This document shows, piece after piece, positions 27,290 through 36,749 of a stretch of DNA of 64,000 nt (its first letter is position 1; every line of letters starts with the position of its first letter). Below the pieces are notes generated by a model. It worked only from the letters and a program-made list of their open reading frames with translations, did not search any database and had not been told where the DNA came from. Source of the DNA: Rhodobacteraceae bacterium LNNU 3342 (lineage in GTDB: Bacteria; Pseudomonadota; Alphaproteobacteria; Rhodobacterales; Rhodobacteraceae); the NCBI GenBank assembly GCA_008711135.1, contig VUAW01000005.1, positions 62,001 through 126,000 of the forward strand. Direction: 5' to 3'. A program made the position numbers and the translations under genes.

Positions 27290-28260
27290 ACATCAAGGCA
27301 TTTGTTCTGGCGACCGCTTCGGCGCTCGCACTGGCGGGGGGCGCCTCGGCGCAGGAGGTGACCATCCGCGTCGCCTATGAGAACAACCCGGACGAGCCGG
27401 TGCATGAGGTCATGACCCACTGGCAGCAGCTGGTCGCCGAAGCGTCGAGCGGCAACGTCGCGCTCGAGCTTTACCCGTCCTCGCAGCTTGGTGCCAAGCA
27501 GGACGTGATCGAGCAAGGCATGCTGGGCGTCAACGTCATTACTATCGCTGACGTGGGCTTCCTGACCGACTACGACCCCGACCTTGGCATCCTGTTCGGG
27601 CCCTACCTGACCGACAACCCGGACAAGCTGTTCGAGATCTATGCAAGCGACTGGTTCAAGGAGAAACAGGAAGCGCTGCGCGAACAGGGCATCCACATCG
27701 TCATCTCGAACTACCTGTACGGCACCCGGCAGCTGCTGGCGTCGCGCAAGGTTGAAACGCCCGCCGACCTCGTGGGCATGAAGATCCGCGTGCCGAACAA
27801 CGTCATGCAGATCCGCACGTTCGAAGCCATGGGCGCCACCCCCACCCCGATGCCGCTGGGCGAGGTCTATCCGGCGCTGACCCAGCGCGTGATCGACGGC
27901 GTGGAAAACCCGCTGGCAGTACTTTACGGGCAAAAGCTGCATGAACAGGCCAAGCACCTGTCGATGATCGGCTACCTGACGAACACCTCGCTCTGGCTTG
28001 GCGGCGAAGCGTATTTCGCAACGCTCGACCCCGAGGTCGTCGAGATGCTGCATGAAACCGGCTACCAGGCGGGCCTTTACAGCCAGGAAGTCGCCGCCCG
28101 CGAAGACGCCCGTATTCTGGAAGAAATGGAAGCCGCCGGCGTCGAGATCACCTACCCCGACATCGCCCCGTTCCGTGAACAGGCAATGGCCGTCTACAGC
28201 ACGTTCCCCGAGTGGTCCGAAGGTCTCTATGAAGAGATCCAGGCCCAGATCGCGGACTGA
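27286..28260 (+). CDS. TRAP transporter substrate-binding protein (DctP type), second system
   Basis: A 324-residue exported protein with signal peptide MNIKAFVLATASALALAGGASA. DctP landmarks are ALELYPSSQLGAKQDVIEQG, the ligand Arg in LVGMKIRVPNN and GEVYPALTQRVIDGVENP. It shares the fold but little detailed sequence with the first system's binding protein, so it probably binds a different acid. Co-transcription with a KDG kinase suggests a hexuronate or hexonate such as altronate or galactonate. Confidence 0.92.
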   Translation: MNIKAFVLATASALALAGGASAQEVTIRVAYENNPDEPVHEVMTHWQQLVAEASSGNVALELYPSSQLGAKQDVIEQGMLGVNVITIADVGFLTDYDPDLGILFGPYLTDNPDKLFEIYASDWFKEKQEALREQGIHIVISNYLYGTRQLLASRKVETPADLVGMKIRVPNNVMQIRTFEAMGATPTPMPLGEVYPALTQRVIDGVENPLAVLYGQKLHEQAKHLSMIGYLTNTSLWLGGEAYFATLDPEVVEMLHETGYQAGLYSQEVAAREDARILEEMEAAGVEITYPDIAPFREQAMAVYSTFPEWSEGLYEEIQAQIAD

Positions 28261-28268
28261 TACCGCCC

Positions 28269-28289
28269 GGGGCCGCCACGCGCGGCCCC
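28269..28289 (+). terminator. Hairpin between TRAP P and Q genes, second system
   Basis: A perfect 8-bp stem GGGGCCGC / GCGGCCCC with loop CACGC starts 8 bases after the binding-protein stop and is followed by TTCCCC. It occupies the same place as the attenuator in the first TRAP operon. Confidence 0.6.
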
Positions 28290-28310
28290 TTCCCCATCCA
28301 AGGAGCCGCC

Positions 28311-28763
28311 ATGCGATACCTTTCCAGCGCCGCCTCGCTTATTGCCGGACTTCTGATCGCCGTCCTCGTGCTGATCACGGCGGCTTCTGTCTTCATGCGC
28401 TATGTCATGGCAGCCCCGTTCCAGTGGACCGAGGAACTTTCCGGCCTGCTGCTGATCTGGATCGTGCTGGTGGGCGCCATCGCCTGCGAACGGAACGACC
28501 AGCACCTGACCATCGACTTCATCGTCAAGGCCCTGCCGCCCCTGTTGCGCCGGGCGATCGGGATGGCCGTGGGGCTCGCCTCTATCTCGCTCCTGCTCGT
28601 CATAGCATGGTACGCTTGGGAACTGGGACAAGCCGCGGGGCAAAAACGGACGCAGATCCTGCGCATCTCGTGGTTCTGGCTTGACCTTGCGCTGGTCGTC
28701 GGCGGAATCGGCACCGCAATCGTGACGCTGGTGCACCTGTTCCGCCCGCGCGCGCAGCAATAA
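28311..28763 (+). CDS. TRAP transporter small permease (DctQ type), second system
   Basis: A 150-residue protein with four membrane helices. The family segment VFMRYVMAAPFQWTEELSGLLLIW occupies roughly residues 28-50, followed by VGAIACERNDQHLTIDF. AAGGAG precedes the ATG. It links binding protein and large permease and is shorter than its counterpart at 7118-7720, which has an added charged tail. Confidence 0.9.
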   Translation: MRYLSSAASLIAGLLIAVLVLITAASVFMRYVMAAPFQWTEELSGLLLIWIVLVGAIACERNDQHLTIDFIVKALPPLLRRAIGMAVGLASISLLLVIAWYAWELGQAAGQKRTQILRISWFWLDLALVVGGIGTAIVTLVHLFRPRAQQ

Positions 28764-28782
28764 TACCTGAAGGAAAACCCGA

Positions 28783-30054
28783 ATGTCGTGGTTCGTCATC
28801 ATCCCCGTGATGTTCGCCCTCTTTGCGCTGAACATGCGGCTTTATCTTGCCATGTTCGCCGCGGTGATCGGGTATTTCATCTTTTTCTCGAACCTGCCCC
28901 TGTCGATCGCGGTGCAGCGGATCATGGCGCCGACGCAGAACGCGTCCCTGCTTGCCATTCCGTTCTTCGTACTGCTGGGAACGCTGCTGGGAACAACCGG
29001 CATCGCTGAACGCCTGCTGAAGGTCGCCGACCTGATGGTCGGCCGGTTCCGCGGCGGGCTTGGGCATACCAACGTCATGCTGTCGACCATGATGGGCGGG
29101 ATCTCGGCCTCCAACCTTGCCGACAGCGCGATGATGTGCCGAATGCTCGTGCCTGAGATGGAGCGTCAGGGCTGGCGCCGCGCATCCGCCGCAGCCGTCA
29201 CCGCGGCTTCGTCGCTCATCACGCCAATTATCCCGCCGGGAATCGCTCTGATCATCTACGGGCTGGTCGCAAACGTTTCCATCGGGTCGATGTTCATCGC
29301 CGGGATCATCCCGGGCCTGTTGTGCGCGGCGCTGCTGCTGGGCACCGTCTGGATCGTGGCCCGGAAAGAGGGATATCAGCCTTCGCGCACCACCCGGCCC
29401 ACGCTGGGGGAAACCGGCCGCACGATCCTGGGCGCCTGGCCCGCAATCCTGCTGGTCGTGCTGATCATCGGCGGTATCCGCTTGGCGATCTTCACCCCGA
29501 CCGAGGCCGGAGCCGTCGCCTCTGTCATCACGCTGATCATCGGTGTTTTCGTCTATCGCCAGACGCGGCTGTCCGATATCGGGCAGGCCCTTTCGGAAAC
29601 CGCGCGGCAGACGGCGGCGGTGATGCTGGTAATCATGACCAGCTCGGCGCTTGCCTGGATCTTCACGATGGAGCGGGCGGGCGTGCAGCTGGCCGACTTC
29701 ATCACCGGGCTTACCGCCAGCCCTTGGGTCTTCCTGCTGGTGCTGAACCTTCTGCTGCTGGGCCTTGGCATGTTCATCGAGGGCACCGCCCTCTTGATCA
29801 TCCTTGTCCCGCTGCTGAAGCCCGTGATCACTCAGCTTGGCATTGACCCGGTGCATTTCGGCATCGTCATGATCCTGAACCTGTCGCTGGGAACACTTAC
29901 CCCACCTGTGGGAACGGTCATGCTTCTGGTGTGCAACCTGACGCGCACTTCGATGCCCGAATTCCTCCGGGCGGGTTGGCCCTTCCTTGCGGCGCTGATA
30001 TTGGCGCTGGGGCTGGTGACATATGTCCCGGCGCTGTCGCTGATGCTGCTGTAA
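28783..30054 (+). CDS. TRAP transporter large permease (DctM type), second system
   Basis: A 423-residue polytopic protein with about 12 helices. DctM signatures include MGGISASNLADSAMM, ITPIIPPGIALIIYG and LGTLTPPVGTVMLLVC. It is the ion-driven transport subunit. The downstream kdgK copy begins 10 bases after its stop, tying uptake to KDG metabolism. Confidence 0.93.
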   Translation: MSWFVIIPVMFALFALNMRLYLAMFAAVIGYFIFFSNLPLSIAVQRIMAPTQNASLLAIPFFVLLGTLLGTTGIAERLLKVADLMVGRFRGGLGHTNVMLSTMMGGISASNLADSAMMCRMLVPEMERQGWRRASAAAVTAASSLITPIIPPGIALIIYGLVANVSIGSMFIAGIIPGLLCAALLLGTVWIVARKEGYQPSRTTRPTLGETGRTILGAWPAILLVVLIIGGIRLAIFTPTEAGAVASVITLIIGVFVYRQTRLSDIGQALSETARQTAAVMLVIMTSSALAWIFTMERAGVQLADFITGLTASPWVFLLVLNLLLLGLGMFIEGTALLIILVPLLKPVITQLGIDPVHFGIVMILNLSLGTLTPPVGTVMLLVCNLTRTSMPEFLRAGWPFLAALILALGLVTYVPALSLMLL

Positions 30055-30063
30055 GGGGACCTG

Positions 30064-30960
30064 ATGAAACGCGTGGTGGCCATTGGCGAAGCCATGGTGG
30101 AATTCGCGCCGTCCGGTGTGCCGGATGGCTATACCATGGGCTTTGCGGGGGACACCCTGAACACTGCCTGGTACGCGCGGCGGGCCCTGCCTGCGGATTG
30201 GGAAGTGGATTATGTTTCCGCCGTGGGAACTGACGCGGTTTCGGATCGGATGCTGGCCTTCCTGAACGAGGCGGGCATCGGCACCGCCCATGTGGCGCGC
30301 CATGCCGATGCTACCGTCGGCCTTTACATGATCGCGCTGGAGAAGGGCGAGCGAAGCTTTTCCTACTGGCGCGGCCAAAGCGCGGCGCGGCGTCTTGCGG
30401 CCAACCCGGCTACACTGGCGGCGGCGCTTCGGCCCGCGACGCTGATCTACCTGTCGGGGATCACGCTTGCCATCCTGCCGGACGAAGATCGGGCGCGGCT
30501 TCTGGCGGCGCTGGCCGATGCGCGCGAGGCTGGCAGCCTGATCGCGTTTGACCCAAACCTGCGCCCCCGGCTTTGGCCCGACACGCAGGTGATGTGCGAT
30601 GTCATCACCGAAGCTTCGGCTATGGTCGACATCGTCCTGCCCTCGCATGAAGATGAAGCGCGCTGGTTCGGCGATGCCTCTCCGGCGGGGACGGGTCGGC
30701 GGTATTCCCGTGCCGGCGCGGCGTTGGTCGTCGTCAAGAACGGGCCGGGCACGATCCTGACCATCGAACATGGCAGGGTCGAAGAGCACGCCGCCGAACC
30801 GGTAACCGAGGTTGTCGACACGACTGCCGCCGGTGACAGCTTCAACGCGGGCTTCCTCGCTGCGCTTCTGGCAGGTTCCCCGACCGAGGATGCCGTCCGC
30901 GCCGGCGCGCGGCTGGCGGCGCAGGTCATTACCCGTCGCGGCGCCCTCGTCCCGGTCTGA
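30064..30960 (+). CDS. kdgK: 2-dehydro-3-deoxygluconokinase (KDG kinase), second copy
   Basis: A 298-residue PfkB-family kinase clearly paralogous to the first copy: GFAGDTLNTAWYARR, GERSFSYWRGQSAARRL, FDPNLRPRLWP and DTTAAGDSFNAGFLAALL all match. It phosphorylates KDG to KDPG. AAGGGGAC precedes the ATG. Its last 32 bases overlap the end of the convergent PfkB gene, an unusual tail-to-tail arrangement. Confidence 0.9.
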   Translation: MKRVVAIGEAMVEFAPSGVPDGYTMGFAGDTLNTAWYARRALPADWEVDYVSAVGTDAVSDRMLAFLNEAGIGTAHVARHADATVGLYMIALEKGERSFSYWRGQSAARRLAANPATLAAALRPATLIYLSGITLAILPDEDRARLLAALADAREAGSLIAFDPNLRPRLWPDTQVMCDVITEASAMVDIVLPSHEDEARWFGDASPAGTGRRYSRAGAALVVVKNGPGTILTIEHGRVEEHAAEPVTEVVDTTAAGDSFNAGFLAALLAGSPTEDAVRAGARLAAQVITRRGALVPV

Positions 30961-31900
30961 CCTCGCACAGCGGCAAGATCCGCTCCACGTCCGCCATGCG
31001 GAACAGTTCGGTGGCGGGGGTCATCACCGCCGCCGCCGCCGCCGCAACCCCCAGCCGCAGCGCATCTGCCACGGGTTCCCCCCGTGCAAGCGCAAGAGCG
31101 AGCGCGCCGGTAAAGCTGTCGCCTGCGCCAACTTTGCTGTCCACCTCCACCCGTGGCGGGACGCAGTGCAGGGTATCCCCAGAGTGGGCGAGTACCGAAC
31201 CGTCAGCCCCGCGCGCCACGACCACGACCTGCGCGACCCCACGCGCTACAAGAGCCTGCGCGAACTCGACTGTATCGGCGGCATGCTTCAGCGCTCCGCC
31301 GGCAAGCGCTTCGGCCTCGGCCTCATCCATCCGCAGCAGATAGGGCGCGTCGGTTGTCGGCACCTCGACAAGGCGCTGAAGTGCAGTGCCTGAGGTATCA
31401 ACGATCAGCCGCGCGTCACGCAGCGCCCGCGCAAGCCGGGCCGGAAAATCCTCGGCCACACCCGGGGGCTGGCTCCCGCTCAGCACCACAACGCTTTCCG
31501 GCGTGGCAAGCGCCGCAAGGACCTCCATAGCCCGCGCCTCGTCATCAGGTTGCCAGGAGTCGCCCGGCAGGACAAAGCGGAACTGCTGGCCCGTCGCCCT
31601 TTCGGTGACGGTCAGGCATTGGCGCGTTTCGCCCGGCGCGGGAAGCGGATGCGGGTTCAGCCCCTCCTGTCGCAACAGCGCGGCAACCCGGTCCCCTGTC
31701 GGCCCGGCCAGGGCCACGGCAGGCAGGGCCTCTGCCCCCAGCCGGTGGATGGCCCGCGCCACGTTGACGCCACCCCCGCCCGGGTCCATGCGCGGCGGAC
31801 CCAATCGCAGCTTCGGGCCTGCGACCACCGGCACCGGGCTGTCCGCCGCCACATCCAGCGCCGGGTTGAGAGTGACCGTTACGATCGGCGCATGAGACAT
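30929..31900 (-). CDS. PfkB-family phosphofructokinase (1-phosphofructokinase / LacC-like)
   Basis: A 323-residue ribokinase-fold enzyme. The N-terminus TVTLNPALDVAAD and PGGGGVNVARAIHRLG are typical of the FruK/LacC/PfkB subgroup rather than KDG kinases, and VGAGDSFTGAL holds the catalytic Asp. Expected substrates are fructose-1-phosphate, fructose-6-phosphate or tagatose-6-phosphate. No fructose PTS genes are nearby. It converges with and overlaps kdgK. Confidence 0.85.
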   Translation of the reverse strand: MSHAPIVTVTLNPALDVAADSPVPVVAGPKLRLGPPRMDPGGGGVNVARAIHRLGAEALPAVALAGPTGDRVAALLRQEGLNPHPLPAPGETRQCLTVTERATGQQFRFVLPGDSWQPDDEARAMEVLAALATPESVVVLSGSQPPGVAEDFPARLARALRDARLIVDTSGTALQRLVEVPTTDAPYLLRMDEAEAEALAGGALKHAADTVEFAQALVARGVAQVVVVARGADGSVLAHSGDTLHCVPPRVEVDSKVGAGDSFTGALALALARGEPVADALRLGVAAAAAAVMTPATELFRMADVERILPLCEVRPGRGRRDG

Positions 31901-31937
31901 GGCTTCCTCCGAAGCTTCAGGCAGGGGGTCCTTTTGT

Positions 31938-33554
31938 TCAACCTAGCAGCGTTCCTGCAATGGCCAGTGCCGCAAGGACCATGGCCGTGCCGCTCCACCC
32001 CCAGCGGAGGAGCCTGCGCTCGGCGACCTCGGCCACGACCCCGGCGCGACCGGCCCGCGGACGCGGCGCACGCACCTTGCCTGACCGTTCCAGCGCCGTC
32101 CGCAGAAACCAATGCCGCAAGTCTCGCACGGTCCGCTCTACCCAGATGACGATGTCGCCTGCCGGAACGTGCGACACCGGCCGCAGAGCGACAAGCGCCA
32201 GCACTGCCAGCCCCAGTCCCACCGGCCATGCTGATGACCAGACCGTGTCGGCGTGAAGCGGATAGTCAGCCGGAAGCCCCGTCCAGCCCTGCCAAAGCCA
32301 CCACGGCACCACGATCGCCGCCAGCGCCAGCGCCAACGTGGGTACGGTTAGCAGCAATGACGGCCGCCCCTTGCCCGGCTGCCGGGCGAGGCAGAGCAGG
32401 AACCAGCCCAGGATCAACGTCGTGGTCGCTCCAGAAACCGTTACGGCAGTGGCCGCCCAAGGTTCGAGCGCGCCCTTGCCCGCCGCCTTGGCCAGTGCGC
32501 CCCCGGTCAGCGGCACCCCCGCGACAGACATCGCGGCAAGGGCCACCGTGCCAAGCGCCAGCCAACGCCAGCGGCCTGCCGCCGCGGCCACCAGCCCCAC
32601 CGACAAGAACAATGCACCCTTGGCCAATCCATGATGCATGGCGTGGTAAGCAGCCGGGCCCGCGTCCCCCGCCCCCAACAGCGCCACGATCAGCCCCATC
32701 TGGCTGACCGTGGAATAACCCAGGATCGCCTTCGGGTGCCGCTGTGTCAGCCCCAGCACTGCGCCCAGAAACGCGGTCGCCAGCCCCGCGGGAACCAGCC
32801 AAGGCACCTCTGGCACCAGCAGGATGAAACCGATCACACCCGCCTTGACGATGGCCCCCGACAGCACCGCCGAGGCAGGCGTGGGCGCCGCCGGATGCGC
32901 CAGTGGCAGCCAGACATGCAGCGGCACCAACCCTACCTTAACGCCAAAGGCCACGATCAGCAGGACCGCTGCCACCGGCTCCCCCACCAACGCCGCGCGC
33001 ACCTCTGGCAGCGACAGACTACCCGCCGCCCCTGCGCCAAGTATGAGCCCGAGAAGCAGGCAAGCCTCTCCCAGCACGGCAAGAACCAGATAAATCCGCC
33101 CGGCCCGCAGCGCCTCATCCGTGCCATCCGCAACGACCAGCGCATAGGCCGCAAGCGATACCGCCGCGAACGAAACATAGAACGTCGCCACATCCGCCGC
33201 TACGAAGACGCCAAGGTTGCCCGCGAACGTCAGGCACCAGAATCCCGCGAACACCGCCGGCCGCCGCGTGTCGCGCAGGTAGACCAGCGCATAGATCCCC
33301 GCCGCGAACCAAAGCACCGCCGTCATCCCGAACAACAGCGCGCCTTCTGCCCCTGCCGAAAGCACCGCACCCAACAACAGGTCCGGCACCACTGTTTCAC
33401 CCCGCACCCCCGCCCATGCGGCGGCAAGCGCTGGCAGCGGCGCCAGCGGCAACAGGCTGATCGCACGCGCCTGCATCGGCGGCAGCGAGGCAACGACCCC
33501 CAGCAGCAGCGGCCAGACCAGGGACAGAAGCGGCAGGATCGGCCCCTCGATCAT
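31938..33554 (-). CDS. Proton-translocating antiporter subunit (NuoL/M/N-like), third pump module
   Basis: A 538-residue polytopic protein of the Proton_antipo_M family. Pump motifs are the Lys in FGVKVGLVPLHVWLPLAHPAAPTPASAVLSG (residues about 215-245), a further Lys in SGAIVKAGVIG, and GYSTVSQMGLIV and MHHGLAKGALFL. The C-terminal 130 residues form an extension with a basic stretch (GKVRAPRPRAGRAG) and one last membrane helix. It is last in the Mrp-type operon and may stand in for the pump half of MrpA. Confidence 0.85.
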   Translation of the reverse strand: MIEGPILPLLSLVWPLLLGVVASLPPMQARAISLLPLAPLPALAAAWAGVRGETVVPDLLLGAVLSAGAEGALLFGMTAVLWFAAGIYALVYLRDTRRPAVFAGFWCLTFAGNLGVFVAADVATFYVSFAAVSLAAYALVVADGTDEALRAGRIYLVLAVLGEACLLLGLILGAGAAGSLSLPEVRAALVGEPVAAVLLIVAFGVKVGLVPLHVWLPLAHPAAPTPASAVLSGAIVKAGVIGFILLVPEVPWLVPAGLATAFLGAVLGLTQRHPKAILGYSTVSQMGLIVALLGAGDAGPAAYHAMHHGLAKGALFLSVGLVAAAAGRWRWLALGTVALAAMSVAGVPLTGGALAKAAGKGALEPWAATAVTVSGATTTLILGWFLLCLARQPGKGRPSLLLTVPTLALALAAIVVPWWLWQGWTGLPADYPLHADTVWSSAWPVGLGLAVLALVALRPVSHVPAGDIVIWVERTVRDLRHWFLRTALERSGKVRAPRPRAGRAGVVAEVAERRLLRWGWSGTAMVLAALAIAGTLLG

Positions 33555-35011
33555 GGCATGTACTCCCGCGTCACGATCAGGGTGGCCCAGCCCAGCGGGC
33601 TCATCGCAGCCCCGGCGAAAAGCCCTGCCCCCAGCGCCGCCGCCGCGGTGACCGCCGCCGGCACCACCAGCCCCGGCGCTGGCGCGACCGGCAGGTCCTC
33701 ATTCCCCGGCAGGAACCAGATCCGGTACAAAAGCGGCAGGAAATAGGCCGCGTTCAGCAGCGTAGATCCTGCCAGCACCGCCACGACCCAGGGCGCGCCT
33801 GCCTCGATAGCCCCGATGCCCAGATAGAGCTTGGTGATGAAGCCCGCCATCGGCGGCAGCCCGATCATTCCCATCGCCCCCAGCGAAAACGCTACCGAGG
33901 TCCAGGGCATCCGTGGCCCTATGCCGCCCAGATCCTCGATCCGGGTGATGCCGGCGCGTTCCTGATAGATGCCGGCGCAGAAGAACAGCGTGATCTTCAT
34001 CAGCCCTTGGTGCACCAGGTGGACAAGCCCCCCGATCACCGCGTAGGGGCCAGCCAGCGCCGCGCCCAGAATGATGTAGGACACCTGGCTGACGGTGGAA
34101 AAGGCCAGCCTCTTCTTGACCTCCGTCTGCTGCAGCGCCCGGATGGAACCCCAGATGATCGTCACCGAGGCCAACATGGCCAGCGGCAGCCCCACCCCCA
34201 GCTGCGCCACCAACCCGATCCCAAAGACGTCATAGATCACGCGCACGATCCCGAAGGCCCCGGCCTTGACCACCGCCACCGCATGCAGAAGCGCGCTGAC
34301 CGGGGCGGGGGCGGCCATGGCCCCCGGCAGCCAGCCATGCAGCGGCACCAGCGCGGCCTTGACCCCCAAGCCCAGGATGAACAGCGCAAAGATCGCCCGC
34401 AGCGACGCTTCCTCCAGCCCGCCCAGCGGATGGGGCATGGCGAATTCCAGCGGGCCGGTCGCGCTTTCCAGCCAGATGATCGCGATCAGAAGCACGGCAC
34501 TGCCCGGCAGCGCATAGCTCAGGTAGCTGCGACCGGCGGCCAGCGACTTGTCGTCCTGCTTGTGAACGACCAGCGGCCAGGTCGACAGGGTGAGCAATTC
34601 GTAGAAGATGAAGAACGAGATCAGCGTCCCCGACAGCGCGATCCCCGTGGTTGCCGCCACGCACAGGCTGAAGAACCCGAAGAAGCGCGACAGGTCGTGC
34701 TCCTTTTCGAAATAGGCGATGGCATAGACGGTCGTCAGTAACCACAGAAACGCCGACAGCGTCAGGAACAAAAGCGACAGCGCATCCGCCCGCAACAACA
34801 GGTAAAGCCCCGGCGCGAAGTTCAGCCGCGTCTCGTAAACCGTACCGGCGGCGACTTCGCGCAGCATGAAGACGATCAGCGCCAGCTTCAGGACTGCCCC
34901 GGCAAGGTTCAAGGTATTGCGCAGCCGGTGGCTATCTTCGGCAAGGAAAAAGGTGATCACCGCCGGCACGGCGGATGTCATGAGGATCAGAAGCGGCAGC
35001 AGTGCAGTCAT
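33551..35011 (-). CDS. Monovalent cation/H+ antiporter subunit D (second pump module)
   Basis: A 486-residue polytopic protein of the MrpD/NuoN-like group. Conserved features are the Glu in FIFYELLTLSTWPLV, VKAALVPLHGWLPGAMAAPAPVSALLHAVAVVKAG and FSTVSQVSYIILG. These form the proton path of Na+(K+)/H+ antiport. It overlaps its neighbours by 4 bases on both sides, so the whole set is translationally coupled. Confidence 0.87.
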   Translation of the reverse strand: MTALLPLLILMTSAVPAVITFFLAEDSHRLRNTLNLAGAVLKLALIVFMLREVAAGTVYETRLNFAPGLYLLLRADALSLLFLTLSAFLWLLTTVYAIAYFEKEHDLSRFFGFFSLCVAATTGIALSGTLISFFIFYELLTLSTWPLVVHKQDDKSLAAGRSYLSYALPGSAVLLIAIIWLESATGPLEFAMPHPLGGLEEASLRAIFALFILGLGVKAALVPLHGWLPGAMAAPAPVSALLHAVAVVKAGAFGIVRVIYDVFGIGLVAQLGVGLPLAMLASVTIIWGSIRALQQTEVKKRLAFSTVSQVSYIILGAALAGPYAVIGGLVHLVHQGLMKITLFFCAGIYQERAGITRIEDLGGIGPRMPWTSVAFSLGAMGMIGLPPMAGFITKLYLGIGAIEAGAPWVVAVLAGSTLLNAAYFLPLLYRIWFLPGNEDLPVAPAPGLVVPAAVTAAAALGAGLFAGAAMSPLGWATLIVTREYMP

Positions 35012-36456
35012 TCCACCCCCCTTGCCGCCGCCTCGGGCCGCCCGATCTGCAGCAGGTCAAAGGGCGGGGCCGAGGCGAGTCCCAGAACAATCGCCCCCAG
35101 CGCCAGCGCCAGCGGAACCGCCTGCTGCCCGCGGGGCACAGGCCGCAGTTCGGGTTCGACGGGCGCGAAAGCCGCGGCGATGGGACGATAAAGATATGCC
35201 GCCGCCAGAAGCCCCCCCAGAAGCGGCCCCAGCGCCCAATAGGGCGCACCGGCTGCGAAGGCCGATGTCACCATCAGGTATTTCGCCGTGAACCCGCCAG
35301 AGGGCGGCAGGCCCATCAGCGAGATCGCCGCCAACGCAAAGGCAAAGACAGCCATCGGCGTGGCGCGGGCCGCGCCGCGCAGCGCCTCGATCCGGTCGTT
35401 GCCCGCTGCTGCCAACCATAGTCCCGCGCACAGGAACATCGCCGCCTTGGCCAGCCCATGCGCCAAAGCATGAAAAACCACCCCCGTCCATGCCCCCGCT
35501 GCCCAGGGCTGCGCCGCGCCGCCACCGCCTGCCAGCGGAAACACCAAAAACAGGTAGCCGATCTGCGCCACCGTCGAATAGGCGATCACCAGCTTCAGCC
35601 GCGCCTGCCGCAGGGCCATGACGCCGCCGTAAAGGATCGCTGCAGTGCCAAGCGCCCCCATCAGCCACAGGAAGCCGGGCCGCCCCAGATCCGGAAGCGC
35701 CTCAAACCAAAGGCGCAGAAGGATGTAGAAGGACGCCTTGGGCACTAGCGCCGACAGCATCGCCGAGGCTGGCGCCGGCGCCCCCGAATGCGCAGGCGCC
35801 AGCCAGGCATGGAACGGGAAAAGCGCGGTCTTGACCAGAAGCCCCGCTGTCATCAGCCCTGCGGCCAGCGCATCCGTCGGCTGCGGATTCCGCCCCGGAA
35901 GCGCCGCAAGGTCAAGCGCCCCATGCGCGGCATAAGTCAGCGCGACCCCCAGCAGGAACAGAAGCGATCCCATCAGCGCGAAGACCATGTAGCGGATCGC
36001 CGCCGCCAGCGCGCCCGCGCTTCCGCTTAAGGCCGCCAATGCCACGGCAGCCAGCGTCAGCAGCTCCAGCCCCACATAGAGGTTGAACAGATCGCGCGAC
36101 AGGAAGATCGCGTTCAGCGCCCCCCAAAGCAGCAGGGCAAGCGGCCAGAAGGCAGCTGCCTCGCGCCCCGCCCCACGATAGGGCGCGGCGATCAGCACCC
36201 CTGTCATCACCACCGCCGCCAGCCCAAGGAACGCCGCCGCAAGCCCATCGACGCGCAGGGCGATGCCCAAGGGCGGCTCCCATCCACCGAGCGGAAGGAC
36301 AACCGGCGTGTTCAACCCGCCGACCAGCACGGCAAGCGCCGCCAACAGAACGATCGCCACACCCAGGCCAATGCCCTTTCCAGCCCGTGGCGCAAGCACC
36401 GCGGCAATCGCTCCCAGAAGTGGTACTGCCGCCAGCAGCGGAAGGATCAGGCTCAT
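35008..36456 (-). CDS. Monovalent cation/H+ antiporter subunit D (first pump module)
   Basis: A 482-residue MrpD-like subunit. LYVGLELLTLAAVAL supplies the conserved Glu, VKTALFPFHAWLAPAHSGAPAPASAMLSALVPKAS the first pump Lys and loop, and YSTVAQIGYLFLV and HALAHGLAKAAMFLCAG the later half-channel. It follows mnhC with a 4-base overlap, the usual C-D order of Mrp operons. Confidence 0.88.
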   Translation of the reverse strand: MSLILPLLAAVPLLGAIAAVLAPRAGKGIGLGVAIVLLAALAVLVGGLNTPVVLPLGGWEPPLGIALRVDGLAAAFLGLAAVVMTGVLIAAPYRGAGREAAAFWPLALLLWGALNAIFLSRDLFNLYVGLELLTLAAVALAALSGSAGALAAAIRYMVFALMGSLLFLLGVALTYAAHGALDLAALPGRNPQPTDALAAGLMTAGLLVKTALFPFHAWLAPAHSGAPAPASAMLSALVPKASFYILLRLWFEALPDLGRPGFLWLMGALGTAAILYGGVMALRQARLKLVIAYSTVAQIGYLFLVFPLAGGGGAAQPWAAGAWTGVVFHALAHGLAKAAMFLCAGLWLAAAGNDRIEALRGAARATPMAVFAFALAAISLMGLPPSGGFTAKYLMVTSAFAAGAPYWALGPLLGGLLAAAYLYRPIAAAFAPVEPELRPVPRGQQAVPLALALGAIVLGLASAPPFDLLQIGRPEAAARGVE

Positions 36457-36749
36457 GGCTCATCCTCGGGCAGGCGGGTGGCGGAACTGGCGTGCAGATG
36501 GGCCAGTACCAGCGCGACCGCCAGCGCCGAGGCCGAAAGTGCCACCACGATCCCCGTAATGATCAGCGCGTGCGGAACCGGATCGGCAGCGCCCCCGCGT
36601 GCCCCCGCAGCACCAAGGTACAGGAAGATGCCCGATCCGATGACGTTGAAGGCCAGCACCCTGCGTAAAAGATGCCGCTGCCAGAGGAAGGCAAACACGC
36701 CGATGCCCACCAGCAGCGCCCCGCAAAGGCCCAGAACGGTCACGTTCAT
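36453..36749 (-). CDS. mnhC: Na+/H+ antiporter subunit C (NuoK-like)
   Basis: A 98-residue protein with three membrane helices, homologous to NuoK. RRVLAFNVIGSGIFLYLGA and HALIITGIVVALSASALAVALVL are the family landmarks. It forms part of the membrane core of the Mrp complex. It overlaps the B subunit upstream and the D subunit downstream by 4 bases each. Confidence 0.9.
   Translation of the reverse strand: MNVTVLGLCGALLVGIGVFAFLWQRHLLRRVLAFNVIGSGIFLYLGAAGARGGAADPVPHALIITGIVVALSASALAVALVLAHLHASSATRLPEDEP

Noticed and set aside
32631-33746. 371-codon plus-strand frame opposite the antiporter genes
   Set aside because: Very Arg/Gln-rich shadow of membrane-protein codons; the minus strand has clear pump motifs.
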